Assembly (NCBI GenBank): GCA_038373885.1
Contig: JAWZYV010012274.1
Coordinates: forward strand, 620,001-684,000
Direction of reading: 5' to 3'
DNA length: 64,000 bases
From: Cheiracanthium punctorium
Taxonomy: Eukaryota > Arthropoda > Arachnida > Araneae > Cheiracanthiidae
Numbering within the stretch: position 1 is the stretch's first letter; each line of letters opens with the position of its first letter. The notes beneath the pieces were generated by a model. The model made no database searches. It had not been told where the DNA came from and saw nothing but the letters and a program-made list of their open reading frames with translations. The position numbers and the translations under genes were made by a program. This document shows positions 34,650-45,803 of this stretch, one piece after another.

Positions 34650-35429
34650 CTGCTATAGAAATATTTTTTTCAACCTCATCTTTTGTACAATTGTACAATC
34701 AAAAATTCGAAATAGACTTTCAACAAGTACACTTTTAAAACTGGTTTATTGCTATGATAAGGTACCAGAAATCAGATTATGCAGAAATTGCAGAATTGAG
34801 TGGAATTTTAAATTTCAGCCAAATAAAAGATTTTAGCATTTCAGTTTATTTCAAATTTGATGAGCTTATTTTAACTTTATCGGGTCTTACGATATGTATC
34901 TATGTATAATCCATTTTTAAATGAATTGGGTAAGATTCTTTATGATTTAGAATAATCATTAATAGTTAAAGAAAATTAGTTAAAAATTAAAAGAAAGATT
35001 GATCAGTTAGTCCTCGCGCCTACTCACTTAATGGAGGTTGTTGGCGTTTTAGTTAAGGAACTTGTCTTAGATACTCAGATTTCAGGCCTAGAGTTATACG
35101 GGAACATGGATGGGGCACGAGCCCCTTCAATAATTTACACAATTATAGGCAAAATTGAAATCCCTTAACTAATTTTCTGTTTTAGCATATAAGACAGCCA
35201 ATGCAAAATTCGTGTTTTGTATTTATTTGGCTTTTCTTTCCACAGACTCTGTGGGGAAAAGAAGAAATATTGGACTCAGCTAATTTTAAAATAACGTTTT
35301 GAAGTATTTTTAACACCTGCAGCAAATTCTGTTTCTTCTTTTTTCAACGGACCATAAGTAATCTAGATTTATTTTTGTGATATTACGGCCATTTATCTAC
35401 ACTAGGGATATAGACCGATGGGGGGGGGT

Positions 35430-35605
35430 GCCCTCCTTGGCAGTCTTTCTTAGTGGTCTTAACCCAAATTTACTCTAAGTTTCGAACAAAACCACGCAAA
35501 ACTCCGAACGGTTATGTTGGCGGACGTGTCTTGGGCTTGAATCAGGCACCTTCCATCTCCTAATTGAAGGCGCTATGTGTTCGGCCACGGGTGGGGCTGT
35601 CTAGA
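35430..35605 (-). repeat. tRNA-derived SINE
   Basis: The minus strand reads cacccgtggccgaacacata (box A-like), then gatggaaggtgcctgattcaa (box B-like), then a tail with ccgttcggagttttgcgtgg. The structure matches the SINE fragment at 30276. Confidence 0.6.
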
Positions 35606-35773
35606 AATGGTAATTAAAAATTTCTCTATACGTAAAAGAATACTTTGCACATTCTTTTGTTTTGTTTTACTAACATCACTAATAATACATTACGTTTCAA
35701 CTAAATTAAAATACAGCATATAACGTCAAACACACACACGGAAAAAAATTGTAAATTTAGTTATCGTCTATTT

Positions 35774-36625
35774 ACACTCTATAACAAATAAATTGACGCA
35801 CCAAGAAGGAGGAGTCCGATTGAGACGAAAATTGGTGGATAGTAAGACAATGTACAGAATAGTAAATGATTAAAATTTCAGAACAATTGAATAATGTATT
35901 TCAGAGTTACACTAACAAGTTCAATAAGGTGTTGACCCGCCACTAGCCTGGATACAAGCTGCCGCATGGCGTGGCATAGACCGATAAAGCTCCCGGATGG
36001 TCTCCTGCGGTATTTCCTGTCAAATTCGCTCCAATTGTCGAACGAGGTCATCAACAGTCCGTGCCAGATGCAATCGCCTTCCCATCATATCCCAGACATG
36101 CTCGATGGGAGAGAGATCTAGCGATCTGGCAGGCCAAGGAAGAGTTTGACAAGCTTGCAGACAGTTTAGAGCAACACGAGCCGTATGTGGTCTGGCATTG
36201 TCCTGCTGAAAAACCTGCCCAGGGTACTGCAAAAGGAATGGTAGCAAAACATGTCTTAGGATGTCGTCCACGTACCGCTGTGCAGGAAATGTACCTCTAA
36301 TGACGACCAAAGGGGTCCGGCTGTCAAAGGAAATGGCACCCCAGACCATAATGCCTTGTTGGGGGCCGGTGTGGCGTGCAATAGTGAAAGCAGGATCCTC
36401 CCTCTGCCCTGTGCGTCTCCAAACACGTCTTCGATGATCGTCAGGACACAGTTGGAAGCGGGATTCGTCGCTAAAGACTATACGTCCCCAGTCGGCATCA
36501 TTCCACCCGGATCGAGCCCTGCACCACTGTAATCTGGCTCGGCAGTGTGCAGGCGTGAGTGGCAGGTGTCGTAACGGTCGGCGCGAGCGTAGATTTCGCT
36601 CTCTCAACCGTTTGTGAATGGTCAT
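35774..36625 (-). mobile_element. Tc1-like element, 5'-truncated
   Basis: On the minus strand, transposase coding (35921-36625) is followed by a short 3' region ending near 35774 in ttgacgcacc-type Tc1 TIR sequence (ataacaaataaattgacgc). No partner TIR or upstream part of the gene is present past 36625, so the 5' part was lost. Confidence 0.8.
35921..36625 (-). pseudogene. Tc1-family transposase, N-terminally truncated, one nonsense codon
   Basis: Tc1 transposases cut and paste at TA sites using a DD(E/D) RNase H-like core. The reading starts TIHKRLRERNLRSRRPLRH, the end of the helix-turn-helix part, and covers the whole catalytic domain. The first Asp is in RIVFSDESRFQLCPDD, the second in VFQQDNARPHTARVAL and the Glu in LDLSPIEHVWDMMGRR. 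The second Asp and the Glu are separated by 32 residues by my count. A single TGA at 36017-36019 interrupts an otherwise intact C-terminus (QEIPQETIRELYRSMPR) that runs on to a stop at 35921-35923. The GC content is clearly above that of the flanks and only one lesion is visible in the core, so this is a fairly recent copy. Confidence 0.92.
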
Positions 36626-36673
36626 GATGAACATTAGTGTCGGGAATAAATAAATGTAATTTCTGCAAGACAT

Positions 36674-38000
36674 AAAAATCTAAAAGCTCATAGTAATTGA
36701 TCTAAAACTTTCGGCGTCGAGGGGATATATATCCCTTGCTACGCCTCTAATTTCGACTTCCTTAATTTCATTTTATTAATAGACCGACAAATTTATTTTT
36801 TCATTTACAAAAGAAAAAGAAAAAAAGAAACAGTTAAAACACAAAAAAATAATCTTCACCCTTCAAAACGTCCCTGAAACCTCGGACCATTTAAAACTTT
36901 CATTGACACCCTTTGGAATTTCGGCTTAGACGTTTAAATAACCTAGATAATAAAAAACAATTTCCCTTCAATATCCAAAACTCCAGAGTCAGACTGACAA
37001 CCGCGGGATAAGCCAAAACGCTGAGACTTTCCACTTCATCGAAAACAGTTTTTGCAATCGTAAAAAGGTGGCATGTCCCACTGACTGTGCCCCAGAGATG
37101 TTTAAATTTTTTATTTAAAAAGTAAGCAGAAATAGAAGAAGAAATCTGTTAAAAGTGCGAAAAGTTATTTTCGATCCCCAATACGTCCCTGGAATAATAT
37201 AGACCCATTGAAAACTTCATTGACTCCTTTTGGAATCTCGGCTTTAGAAGTTCAAGTAATCTAGCTCATGCACCCACTATTAGAAAAAAAGGTTTTTCTT
37301 CAAGATCATGTACACAGGGCCCTTGCTAAAGGGGGAGGTGGGGTAGGGGGAGTCTACCCTCTAATACTTGCAAAATACTGTTAAACTTGGCAAAATTAGA
37401 CTCCTAATTGGCAAACTTGGTAAAAAAAAATAATAATGAAAATCATAATTCATTTCTGATACGCTTGACAAAATTACACAAACCCAGTTCGCAAAATTAA
37501 AAGTTGGTAATATAGTTGATAAAAAAATAAATAAGTTGGTAAAAACCGATATTTGACTTGGCAGTTTATCGACATATCTCCCCTCCTTAAATAAAGTCTT
37601 AGCAATGGCTTTGTATGTACCCCTTTATATACCCTTATATTATTCAATATACCCCTATCATACCGTCTGACTCGTGACTCCTGGACATTGGCGTCGGCAT
37701 AAAATTTTCCGATGCGGGGGTGGGGGGAGGACAAAGATTGTTTCAACATATGGTTATCGTATTGGAAAAAAACTAAAAAGCAGAGAAAAAACGGCATATA
37801 ATCATCTAGGGGGGAGGCAAATGATCCCCTTGGCCTATGCTTCCGAAGCCCTTGCTCCTGGACAGCCCCTATGTCCGTGTGTGTGCTACATACAAAACAT
37901 AAGTCCGGGTGGCTCTCACGCAACACTTATCTTACACCCTCCTCTCAGTCCGAAAAGCCGTTGATTCGGATCAGAAATCTTATAAGTTATTTGAACCGTT
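36674..38000. other. Fragments of MITE ends, no gene
   Basis: 36705-36760 holds a ttgctacgcctctaa-like hAT end. 37316-37360 starts CAGGGCCCTTGCTAAAGGGG. 37685-37870 has ggcgtcggcataaaattttc followed by G-runs and a gggaggcaaatg end. None has a recoverable pair of ends. Confidence 0.4.
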
Positions 38001-38546
38001 AGATCTTATACCGTATTTAAATATATTGACACCAATTTGTTATAATTTGTAACGAAATGTTCCAATATTATTGCATATAGTTATGTAGCTATAACGGTAT
38101 GAAAATATCGTTCTGTTCCTTTAACGTTATGGTTTCTTACCGTATTTAAAACGTTATTCAGCGAAATGCTATATTCTATAACTAATTGATACTGTATCGT
38201 TATGAAATAGTTAGGTGAGTTTAACGTTATAAACTAAGGGTTAGCATGAGTAACCGAATGCATTCTGTTACTTTTTGTTCAGTTTCTGAGTATAACACAA
38301 AACGGAATAACGTTATAATAAGTATACCATTGAATAACGTTATTCTGAATAACGTTATTGCAATAACGTATTCATTTGCGTTCTGTAGATTTGTTACGGT
38401 ACGATAACAAAATACAAAATGTAACGTAACTAATACATAACGAAAATCAAGCAGTTATTTGTACATATAAAAATTGTATAACGAATTATTTTGTTACAAG
38501 GCCGAATAACGTTACACTTTTGTTACGTTAAGTTACGGATCCCTGG
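38000..38546. repeat. aacgtta-rich segment with a gatccctg end
   Basis: Self-complementary heptamers (taacgtta, ataacgttat) occur more than ten times in 500 bp and the segment ends ttacggatccctgg. It behaves like the body of a MITE built from one palindromic motif. No matching left end was found. Confidence 0.55.
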
Positions 38547-38699
38547 TTTATATTCCTCAGTAATGAGATCCGACATTTTTTGATAAAGGATGGATACAAA
38601 GAATTAGAAAGTGCATTGGGAGTTTGCAACTACATTTTTCTTTAATTTGCACAAACGGCAAAATTTATTGTATTCTATCAATGAAGTATTTGAATTTTT

Positions 38700-38806
38700 T
38701 TTTTTTAATCTTTAGTTGAAATTTCGGGCTCGGGCTCCGACTTAAATAATATTGCTTGGGCTCGGGCGGGCTCGGGCTTCAAAAAATGAGCCCGAACTCA
38801 TCTCTA
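38700..38806. mobile_element. hAT-type MITE end (ggctcggg repeats, ends catctcta)
   Basis: Repeated ctcgggc units and a gagcccgaactcatctcta terminus resemble one end of hAT MITEs that start TAGAGATGAG. The other end was not found. Confidence 0.45.
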
Positions 38807-38810
38807 GTGT

Positions 38811-40751
38811 GTGGGTGTGTATGTCCGAGCGATCTCGAAAACTGCTCTAAGGATTCTTTTTAAATTTCGTACCTGGTTTTTTTTTGGGCCCCTGAAACGA
38901 TCTAGCTAGGTCACGTGATTGAAAAAACTCTAAAACGCTCAAAATTTAAAATTTAAAATTTTTGGACGGTAGCGCCATCTATTGAGCGTTTGAAAAACAC
39001 ACTTGATGCAATCTTCCTAAAAGGGACGCTCAAATAAGTTTGGGGCGGATTAAAAAATACACGCCATCGATATATAATAGTAAAAATTAATTTCGCAAAG
39101 AAACAAAATAAATGGAACTTGATATCCAGTACACAGACAAATAAATATTTTAGTAACTAGATATATTACACCATTCAGCTACATAAATTTGTTTAGAATT
39201 AAAAAGTTATTTTTATTTCAAAATATCGTCCTGGCAACCAGCGAAAGAAAAAGAGAAAAGAATCTTCGTTGCCATCCCCGCAAGCACCTTGATGGAATAT
39301 ACGTAAATAATTTAATTATTTTTAATTCATAGTTATTAATACAAAACTATTCGTAAATCTTATGTGAAAAATTGCCTGAATTTATTACAATTATCCTTTT
39401 GTAACTAACGTAAAGCTAAATGTATTTTCGCGTATATACTAAAACAATAAAGATTTTTCATGTATTTTATTGATCCATATGATGCGAATTTCGAAAGTGC
39501 ATAAAAGTTTCAGCTTAGCCGAATAATTTAAATGAAAATGACACCCTTTTCAGTCATTCACAGTAAGAAAAAAGATCCTGTGACGTAACATGAAAATTCC
39601 ATTTTTTTTTTTTTTTTAAATAACGGCACTAGGTTGAATTCTACTTTAACTGCCTTATTCCGCCAAGTTGACGATAAATATTTAAATGTAGTTACCCTGA
39701 CGATTTTTTTTTTTTTTTAAAGGGACAACCGTTTATAATGAAACGATCTTTGAAACTCCGATGAAAAAATTTATAATGATACAATCGATTCCTAAATTGG
39801 GCTCGCAGCCGATATTCAAATTAATTTTGCAGGTGATCAGCCATCAGTTTAGTTTTCATTCACTGCAGTTGATGATTTCAACTCATTTATTTTATCATCG
39901 TATGGACAACCTTTGAAAAGTTGCGGGCAGAACTTTACGATAGTAGCGAACTCCTGGGCCTGACTTCAGGATGTTAGCGAAATCGCGGGCCGTATAATTC
40001 GGATTTATATGGAAGTTTGAATGTTTTATATAGGTTTTATACAGGGTTTTGACTTGTTCTGCGGGCTGGTCCAAAAGCCATGGCGGGCCCCATCCGGCCG
40101 CAGGCTGGAAGTTGCCCATATGTGGAAGCAGTAAATTGGGAGGCTGAAATCTGGTTACTAAGATTTTTTCTAATAAATTTTCAATTCTTATTTAGACGTG
40201 GATTAGACTGTGTTGTTTTGTGTTGTGTACTATCATTAAACTAAAGGATAAAGCCCTTTGTGGAGACAATTACAGCGGGCGATAGAATGTCTACACTCAG
40301 AATATTTAATATTTACCCACTTAAAATCAAATAACTTCATATTCAATTTTTATTATACATCGAAATTCGAATTGTATAATCTGCAGAAACATTTCGTATT
40401 CGAAACATTTCGTTTGGTATCAACATCCTCTCCTATATCCATGCTTAATGCATAGAAAACCGTTTTATTTTTGAAAAAAAGTTAAACTGAGTAGTAATTT
40501 AGAAAAGCTATCTTAAGCGAATTGGAATCGTAATTTTTCCTCCAAAGCCTGATAACCGTGACTTCAATGTAACGTCAATGTCACTTGCAATAGATAATTC
40601 TGACACTCAAATGATTAGCTTTTTTTATTCTCTTAAATGAAATAGAGCTAAAAATACAAAAAAAAACCGCTTAAAAATCAGGGAACGGGTGGATTATCAG
40701 ATTTTTTTTTTCTTTTTTTTCTTCTTCTTCCTTCTTTTTTTTTACATAATT
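38811..40751. other. Gene-free AT-rich stretch
   Basis: Contains poly-T tracts at about 39602-39617 and 39704-39718, and a CT-rich run at 40705-40741. A decayed hAT-like end (gcgggccccatccggccgca) sits near 40083-40110. No gene is seen. Confidence 0.5.
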
Positions 40752-40910
40752 ATGATAATTTTCAGGCTGATCGCACCAACGAACCGTGTAAATTTTAAGT
40801 TATTAGACAATACATTTTTAATCTGTTTGGATTAATGATGGTAAAAGTTTTATTTTGAGTGGTTGAACTGGAATTGTGACAGAGTCAGGGATCAGCGTAA
40901 CTATATAGGA
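40752..40910 (+). repeat. Direct repeat flanking the palindrome, left copy
   Basis: Similar to 51087-51255, from gataattttcaggctgatcg to gatcagcgtaactatatag. Identity is roughly 75 percent by eye. The two copies bracket the 8-kb palindrome and the dispersed repeat at 49831. Confidence 0.6.
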
Positions 40911-41339
40911 GCGATGTATTTTTGATTTATTCGAGGTTAGAAGTCCATTTTCTTCAGTCCATCCGTTTGTTCTATTATTGTCAACGTTTAAGTAGTTGTT
41001 AGGGTTATTATAAAAGAATATTTTTGATCTATTCTGTTTTTGATTTCATGATTTCGAAGTGTCCTTTTGTACTAATAATTTAAATTGCGTTACACTTTTT
41101 ATTTTCTTAAGCGTGAGTTTATAAAATAAAATTATGTTTAAAGCATATTTATGTAAGATTATACTTTTATGGCATCTATATTTATGTATCTATAAGATTG
41201 AATTTACGTTTGTAGAATTTGTTTATGCAAGATGTATTTTCTTTGAATTAGAAAAAAATAAGTATTTTATGTTTGAATTGAAGCACTATAGAGAAATTTA
41301 CAATTTCAATCGTAAAGAATTATCATCATAGATGTATTA

Positions 41340-42200
41340 TAAAGACGTAAATGCATGAAAGTGTAGCTCAAAAACGAGCTGTGGAAACATATGATCACCG
41401 GCAGCAGCACTTGGCCCAAATGTGTGAACGTGCAGTTCAAACACAAGCAGATGAAACAGATGATTAGTATTTGGAAGGAGAACGACATAGAACAGCTAGA
41501 CGTCGACAAATATACTTCGGGTAAACAGTCTAAGTATCTACAAAGCTGCCACAAATGTGGGTACTTATTATCATAGTTTAAAACTTTTTAACATGGATTG
41601 CATTCACCCTGGAGCTTTGCATTTTTCTGAAGAGTAAAAACAAAAATTAACCGAAACCATTTTGGGGACTGTAAGATTGATGTAGGACATTCCGAATTTC
41701 CTAATGAATTGGTGTGGTTGTTTCTTCGATGTCACCCACATTTCAAAGAATTCGAAATTTGAAAGCATACTTTACAATGGCTTTGTTCACAGTATATGAC
41801 GAGTGAAACTATTAACGATTTTGGTGTGTACTGCTACGTTGCGAACAGTGTATAACAGACTTGATGAATTTTTTTTTTATAAACTCATTCATCTGACAGT
41901 TCAACCAACTCAAATTCTTGATGCTGAATTTGAACGTCCTCAATATGGACAGATATATTTCTGAAGTAATGAAGACGCTGTTAGTGAATGCATCGCCCAA
42001 GATCTTCGCTGATACCCTCGCTGATCTGCTACAGAAGGAAAGGAGGCACCTTACGTTAAACTACTTTTTGCTCAACTCTGATGGCACCGACCATCGAATA
42101 TTTAGCATCCCTCTTCAAAACAAAGTATATGCCATTGTAACATTGAATGCCGACCAAAGCTTACCTGATAATGTATGGGTGATCCGACAGCGATGAAAAT
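41340..42200 (+). pseudogene. Helitron-like N-terminal remnant (left arm)
   Basis: The + strand reads ESVAQKRAVETYDHRQQHLA then QMCERAVQTQADETDD, stop, then YLEGERHRTARRRQIYF. These imperfect repeats of an Arg/Glu-rich unit precede the zinc-finger-like region in many arthropod Helitron proteins. About 120 bp later comes MDCIHPGALHFSEE, which resembles the conserved CxxCGALHF(x)E of that region, and then pieces reading VGHSEFPNELVWLF in another frame. Stops and frameshifts are frequent. A 92-codon open stretch (41918-42196) follows, and I do not recognise it. No Rep or helicase motif remains. Confidence 0.5.
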
Positions 42201-42360
42201 CTTTGGCAACCATGAAGATTATTGATACGTGCCAAGGCATTTACGTATTCATTATTTTACACTTAAGGAGCCTTTAGATTCTGAGCATGGCTCGGTAACC
42301 TGGTACTATATTAATATATACTGAAAAGTATATTTTAAATGTTTAAATTTATATTATACT

Positions 42361-43143
42361 AGCCGCCTCCAGCGACCAGTTGGTTAGCCATCTTAATAAT
42401 TCTTGTTCGGAGAGAATCCTGTTCCACACCGGCTTCCTTGTCACTCAAATCTCTCAGATTCTGAATGGAATTCAAAATTAAGACGGTTACAAACAGGAGC
42501 GACCCTAGGGTAAATGGGCGCCCCCTGCTAATGTAAAAAAGACGCCCTCTTTTATGCTCTACTTAGTTTTTGAGTTCGAAATGACTCTCCTTCGAAGCCG
42601 GCGCCCAGATACGATGCTTACCGTATCGGGCTGCCTCTGTTTACAAAATTAAGATGGTTAAATAATAAAAACTTATAAAAAGGTACAAATTATTTTCGTC
42701 CTATATTATTTCTGATATTGGCCTTTATCAGAAGTGGAAAGGAAAAAAAAACTAAGAAAATCTGAAACACTTTCAGATTTTAAATACGCACTAAAGTGCT
42801 ATGTATTAAAAGCGTATTATAATCCATGGGTCTTCCCTATTTTCTTTCCTTATTCCATTAAGTTGGAAAGTATATCATTATTGATGAGTGTGATTAAACA
42901 CAATTAAAATTGATATTCCTAACAATTTTCTTTCTGGATGTAATACTTTAGAAATAGATGGCGAAAAGCTGCGTAGAAAAATGCACAATTCGAACTGAAA
43001 TCAAGTTTAAAACTCATTCAGGTGTACCAATAATTAAAGTAGCAAATGAACGCGATAAATAGCGCTTGGTGCTAGAATCACTTCTTCACAAAATCGCACA
43101 TCAAACCTTTTATTTTTCGCCAAATTAAAAAGTTACACCTTTA
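42361..43143 (+). repeat. Dispersed repeat 'tagccgcctcc', truncated copy in left arm
   Basis: Starts (ac)tagccgcctccagcgacca and stops at ggaaaatttccg, where the 571-bp array begins. It matches 49831-50620 almost base for base. Confidence 0.85.
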
Positions 43144-45391
43144 TTTTCGGAAAATTTCCGACGCCCACCGTGTAATAATTTGTTCCACATTATCAGAAAT
43201 TGGAATTAGAATAAAGTGAGAACAGTTTACTTGCATAAAAATAGGAAAGGTAGAGAATAAATAACAGTCCAAGCAATTCAAGATAACAAATTTTACGTAC
43301 TACGGGATCCCCTAAATGAAATCAAGAGATCCACCCCCCGAATTAAAATCCAGGCTACGCTACTGGCAGAAAAGCTGCAAATGCAATACACGCATACTTT
43401 TCAAGCGTGAATTGTTTTACAAACAACTGTTTTAGATTTTAAGAACAAGAACCTAAAAACTTATCGAAAGCCTCCTATTCTGATTTACCAAAGCATTGTT
43501 TTAGAGCTCTTATGGGCAAGTCCATAGCCAGACTCCTCCCTCGTGTCCGCCCACCGTTTAAGGTGACTAAATCCGAACAATGTTTTCTGCAGTAAAGAAA
43601 AGAAGAAATCCGCGAGATAAATCGTACTAAACGCTTCGATTAGAAAGTATTTTTCTAAGGCAATTGTTATATATATAATAAGCTTTTCTCGAACTAATTG
43701 TAGCGTCTTGGGTAGGAAGAGTTCTGCTCTAACAATGAAAGTTAATGCCCACAGTGTAATAATTTGTTCCACATTATCAGAAATAAACATTGGAATTAGA
43801 ATTAAGTGAGAACAGTTTACTTGCATAAAAATAGGAAAGGTAGAGAATAAATGACAGTTCAAGCAATTCAAGATAACAAATTTTACATACTATGGGATCA
43901 CAGAAATAAAATCCAGGTTACGCTACTGGCAGAAAAGCTGCAAATCTGCAAATGCAATACATGCATGTTTTTCAAGAGTACACTGTTTTACAAACAATTG
44001 TTTTAGATTTTAAGAACAAGAACCTAAATGCTTATCGAAAGCCTCCTATTCTGATTTACCAAAGCATTGTTTTAGAGCTCTTATGGGCAAGTCCGTAGCC
44101 AGACTCCTCCCTCGTGTCCGCCCACCGTTTAAGGTGACTAAATCCGAACAATGTTTTCTGCAGTAAAGAAAAGAAGAAATCCGCGAGATAAATCGTACTA
44201 AACGCTTCGATTAGAAAGTATTTTTCTAAGGCAATTGTTATATATATAATAAGCTTTTCTCGAACTAATTGTAGCGTCTTGGGCAGGAAGAGTTCTGCTC
44301 TAACAATGAAAGTTAACGCCCACAGTGTAATAATTTGTTCCACATTATCAGAAATAAACATTGGAATTAGAATTAAGTGAGAATAGTTTACTTGCATAAA
44401 AATAGGAAAGGTAGAGAATAAATGACAGTTCAAGCAATTCAAGATAACAAATTTTACATACTATGGGATCCCCGAAATAAAATCCAGGTTACGCTACTGG
44501 CAGAAAAGCTGCAAATCTGCAAATGCAATACACGCATGTTTTTCAAGAGTACACTGTTTTACAAACAATTGTTTTAGATTTTAAGAACAAGAACCTAAAT
44601 GCTTATCGAAAGCCTCCTATTCTGATTTACCAAAGCATTGTTTTAGAGCTCTTATGGGCAAGTCCGTAGCCAGACTCCTCCCTCGTGTCCGCCCACCGTT
44701 TAAGGTGACTAAATCCGAACAATGTTTTCTGCAGTAAAGAAAAGAAGAAATCCGCGAGATAAATCGTACTAAACGCTTCGATTAGAAAGTATTTTTCTAA
44801 GGCAATTGTTATATATATAATAAGCTTTTCTCGAACTAATTGTAGCGTCTTGGGCAGGAAGAGTTCTGCTCTAACAATGAAAGTTAACGCCCACAGTGTA
44901 ATAATTTGTTCCACATTATCAGAAATAAACATTGGAATTAGAATTAAGTGAGAACAGTTTACATGCATAAAAATAGGAAAGGTAGAGAATAAATGACAGT
45001 TCAAGCAATTCAAGATAACAAATTTTACATACTATGGGATCCCCGAAATAAAATCCAGGTTACGCTACTGGCAGAAAAGCTGCAAATCTGCAAATGCAAT
45101 ACACGCATGTTTTTCAAAAGTACATTGTTTTACAAACAATTGTTTGAGATTTTAAGAACAAGAACCTAAATGCTTATCGAAAGCCTCGTATTCTGATTTA
45201 CCAAAGCATTGTTTTAGAGCTCTTATGGGCAAGTCCATAGCCAGACTCCTCCCTCGTGTCCGCCCACCGCTTAAGGTGACTAAATACGAACAATGTTTTC
45301 TGCAGTAAAGAAAAGAAGAAATCCGATAGCTAAATCGTGCTAAACGCTTCGATTTGAAAGTACTTTTCTAATGCAATTGTTATACATATAA
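43143..45391. repeat. 571-bp tandem array, left arm
   Basis: A variant first unit, three units with exactly 571-bp spacing (a 128-codon minus-strand frame starts at 43871, 44442 and 45013) and a diverged partial unit. The frame MNCLNCHLFSTFPIFM... is kept in all copies with one or two changes. The innermost unit is the most diverged. Confidence 0.92.
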
Positions 45392-45803
45392 TTAATAAGT
45401 AAAACACAAAGAATATTACGGGAGCAAGGGGACAATTATACCAAGCTATATCTCCTCTTATACATGCCAACCTCATATACATGCATGGATCTGTATACTA
45501 ATATATCGAGCTATACTGCAGTTTTAAGGCAGATTAATGAAGTACTTTATATACGCTAAAGGCTATTTCTGTCGAATGAATAAGAAAATGATTGCCACCA
45601 GAAACTTAAAGAAGGTATTTGTTTTAATAAGTAATTCTTATGAATACTCCGCGAGATTTAAGCACACGTTGGCGATTTCAGTCCTGCGAATCCTGACCTG
45701 CTTTTATACAGCGTCGGATAACTTTGGAAAAAGATAATAGAGCGTGGGTCAACTGAACACGCACGGAGATGCGCACGGACATAGGCCCGTGCGCATGCTC
45801 CTG
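45392..45803. other. Spacer at the palindrome centre
   Basis: Unique DNA between the arms. It ends with gatgcgcacggacataggcc and cgtgcgcat, a motif that recurs just outside the right end of the palindrome (49375-49425). A 66-codon frame at 45537 is not convincing. Confidence 0.7.
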
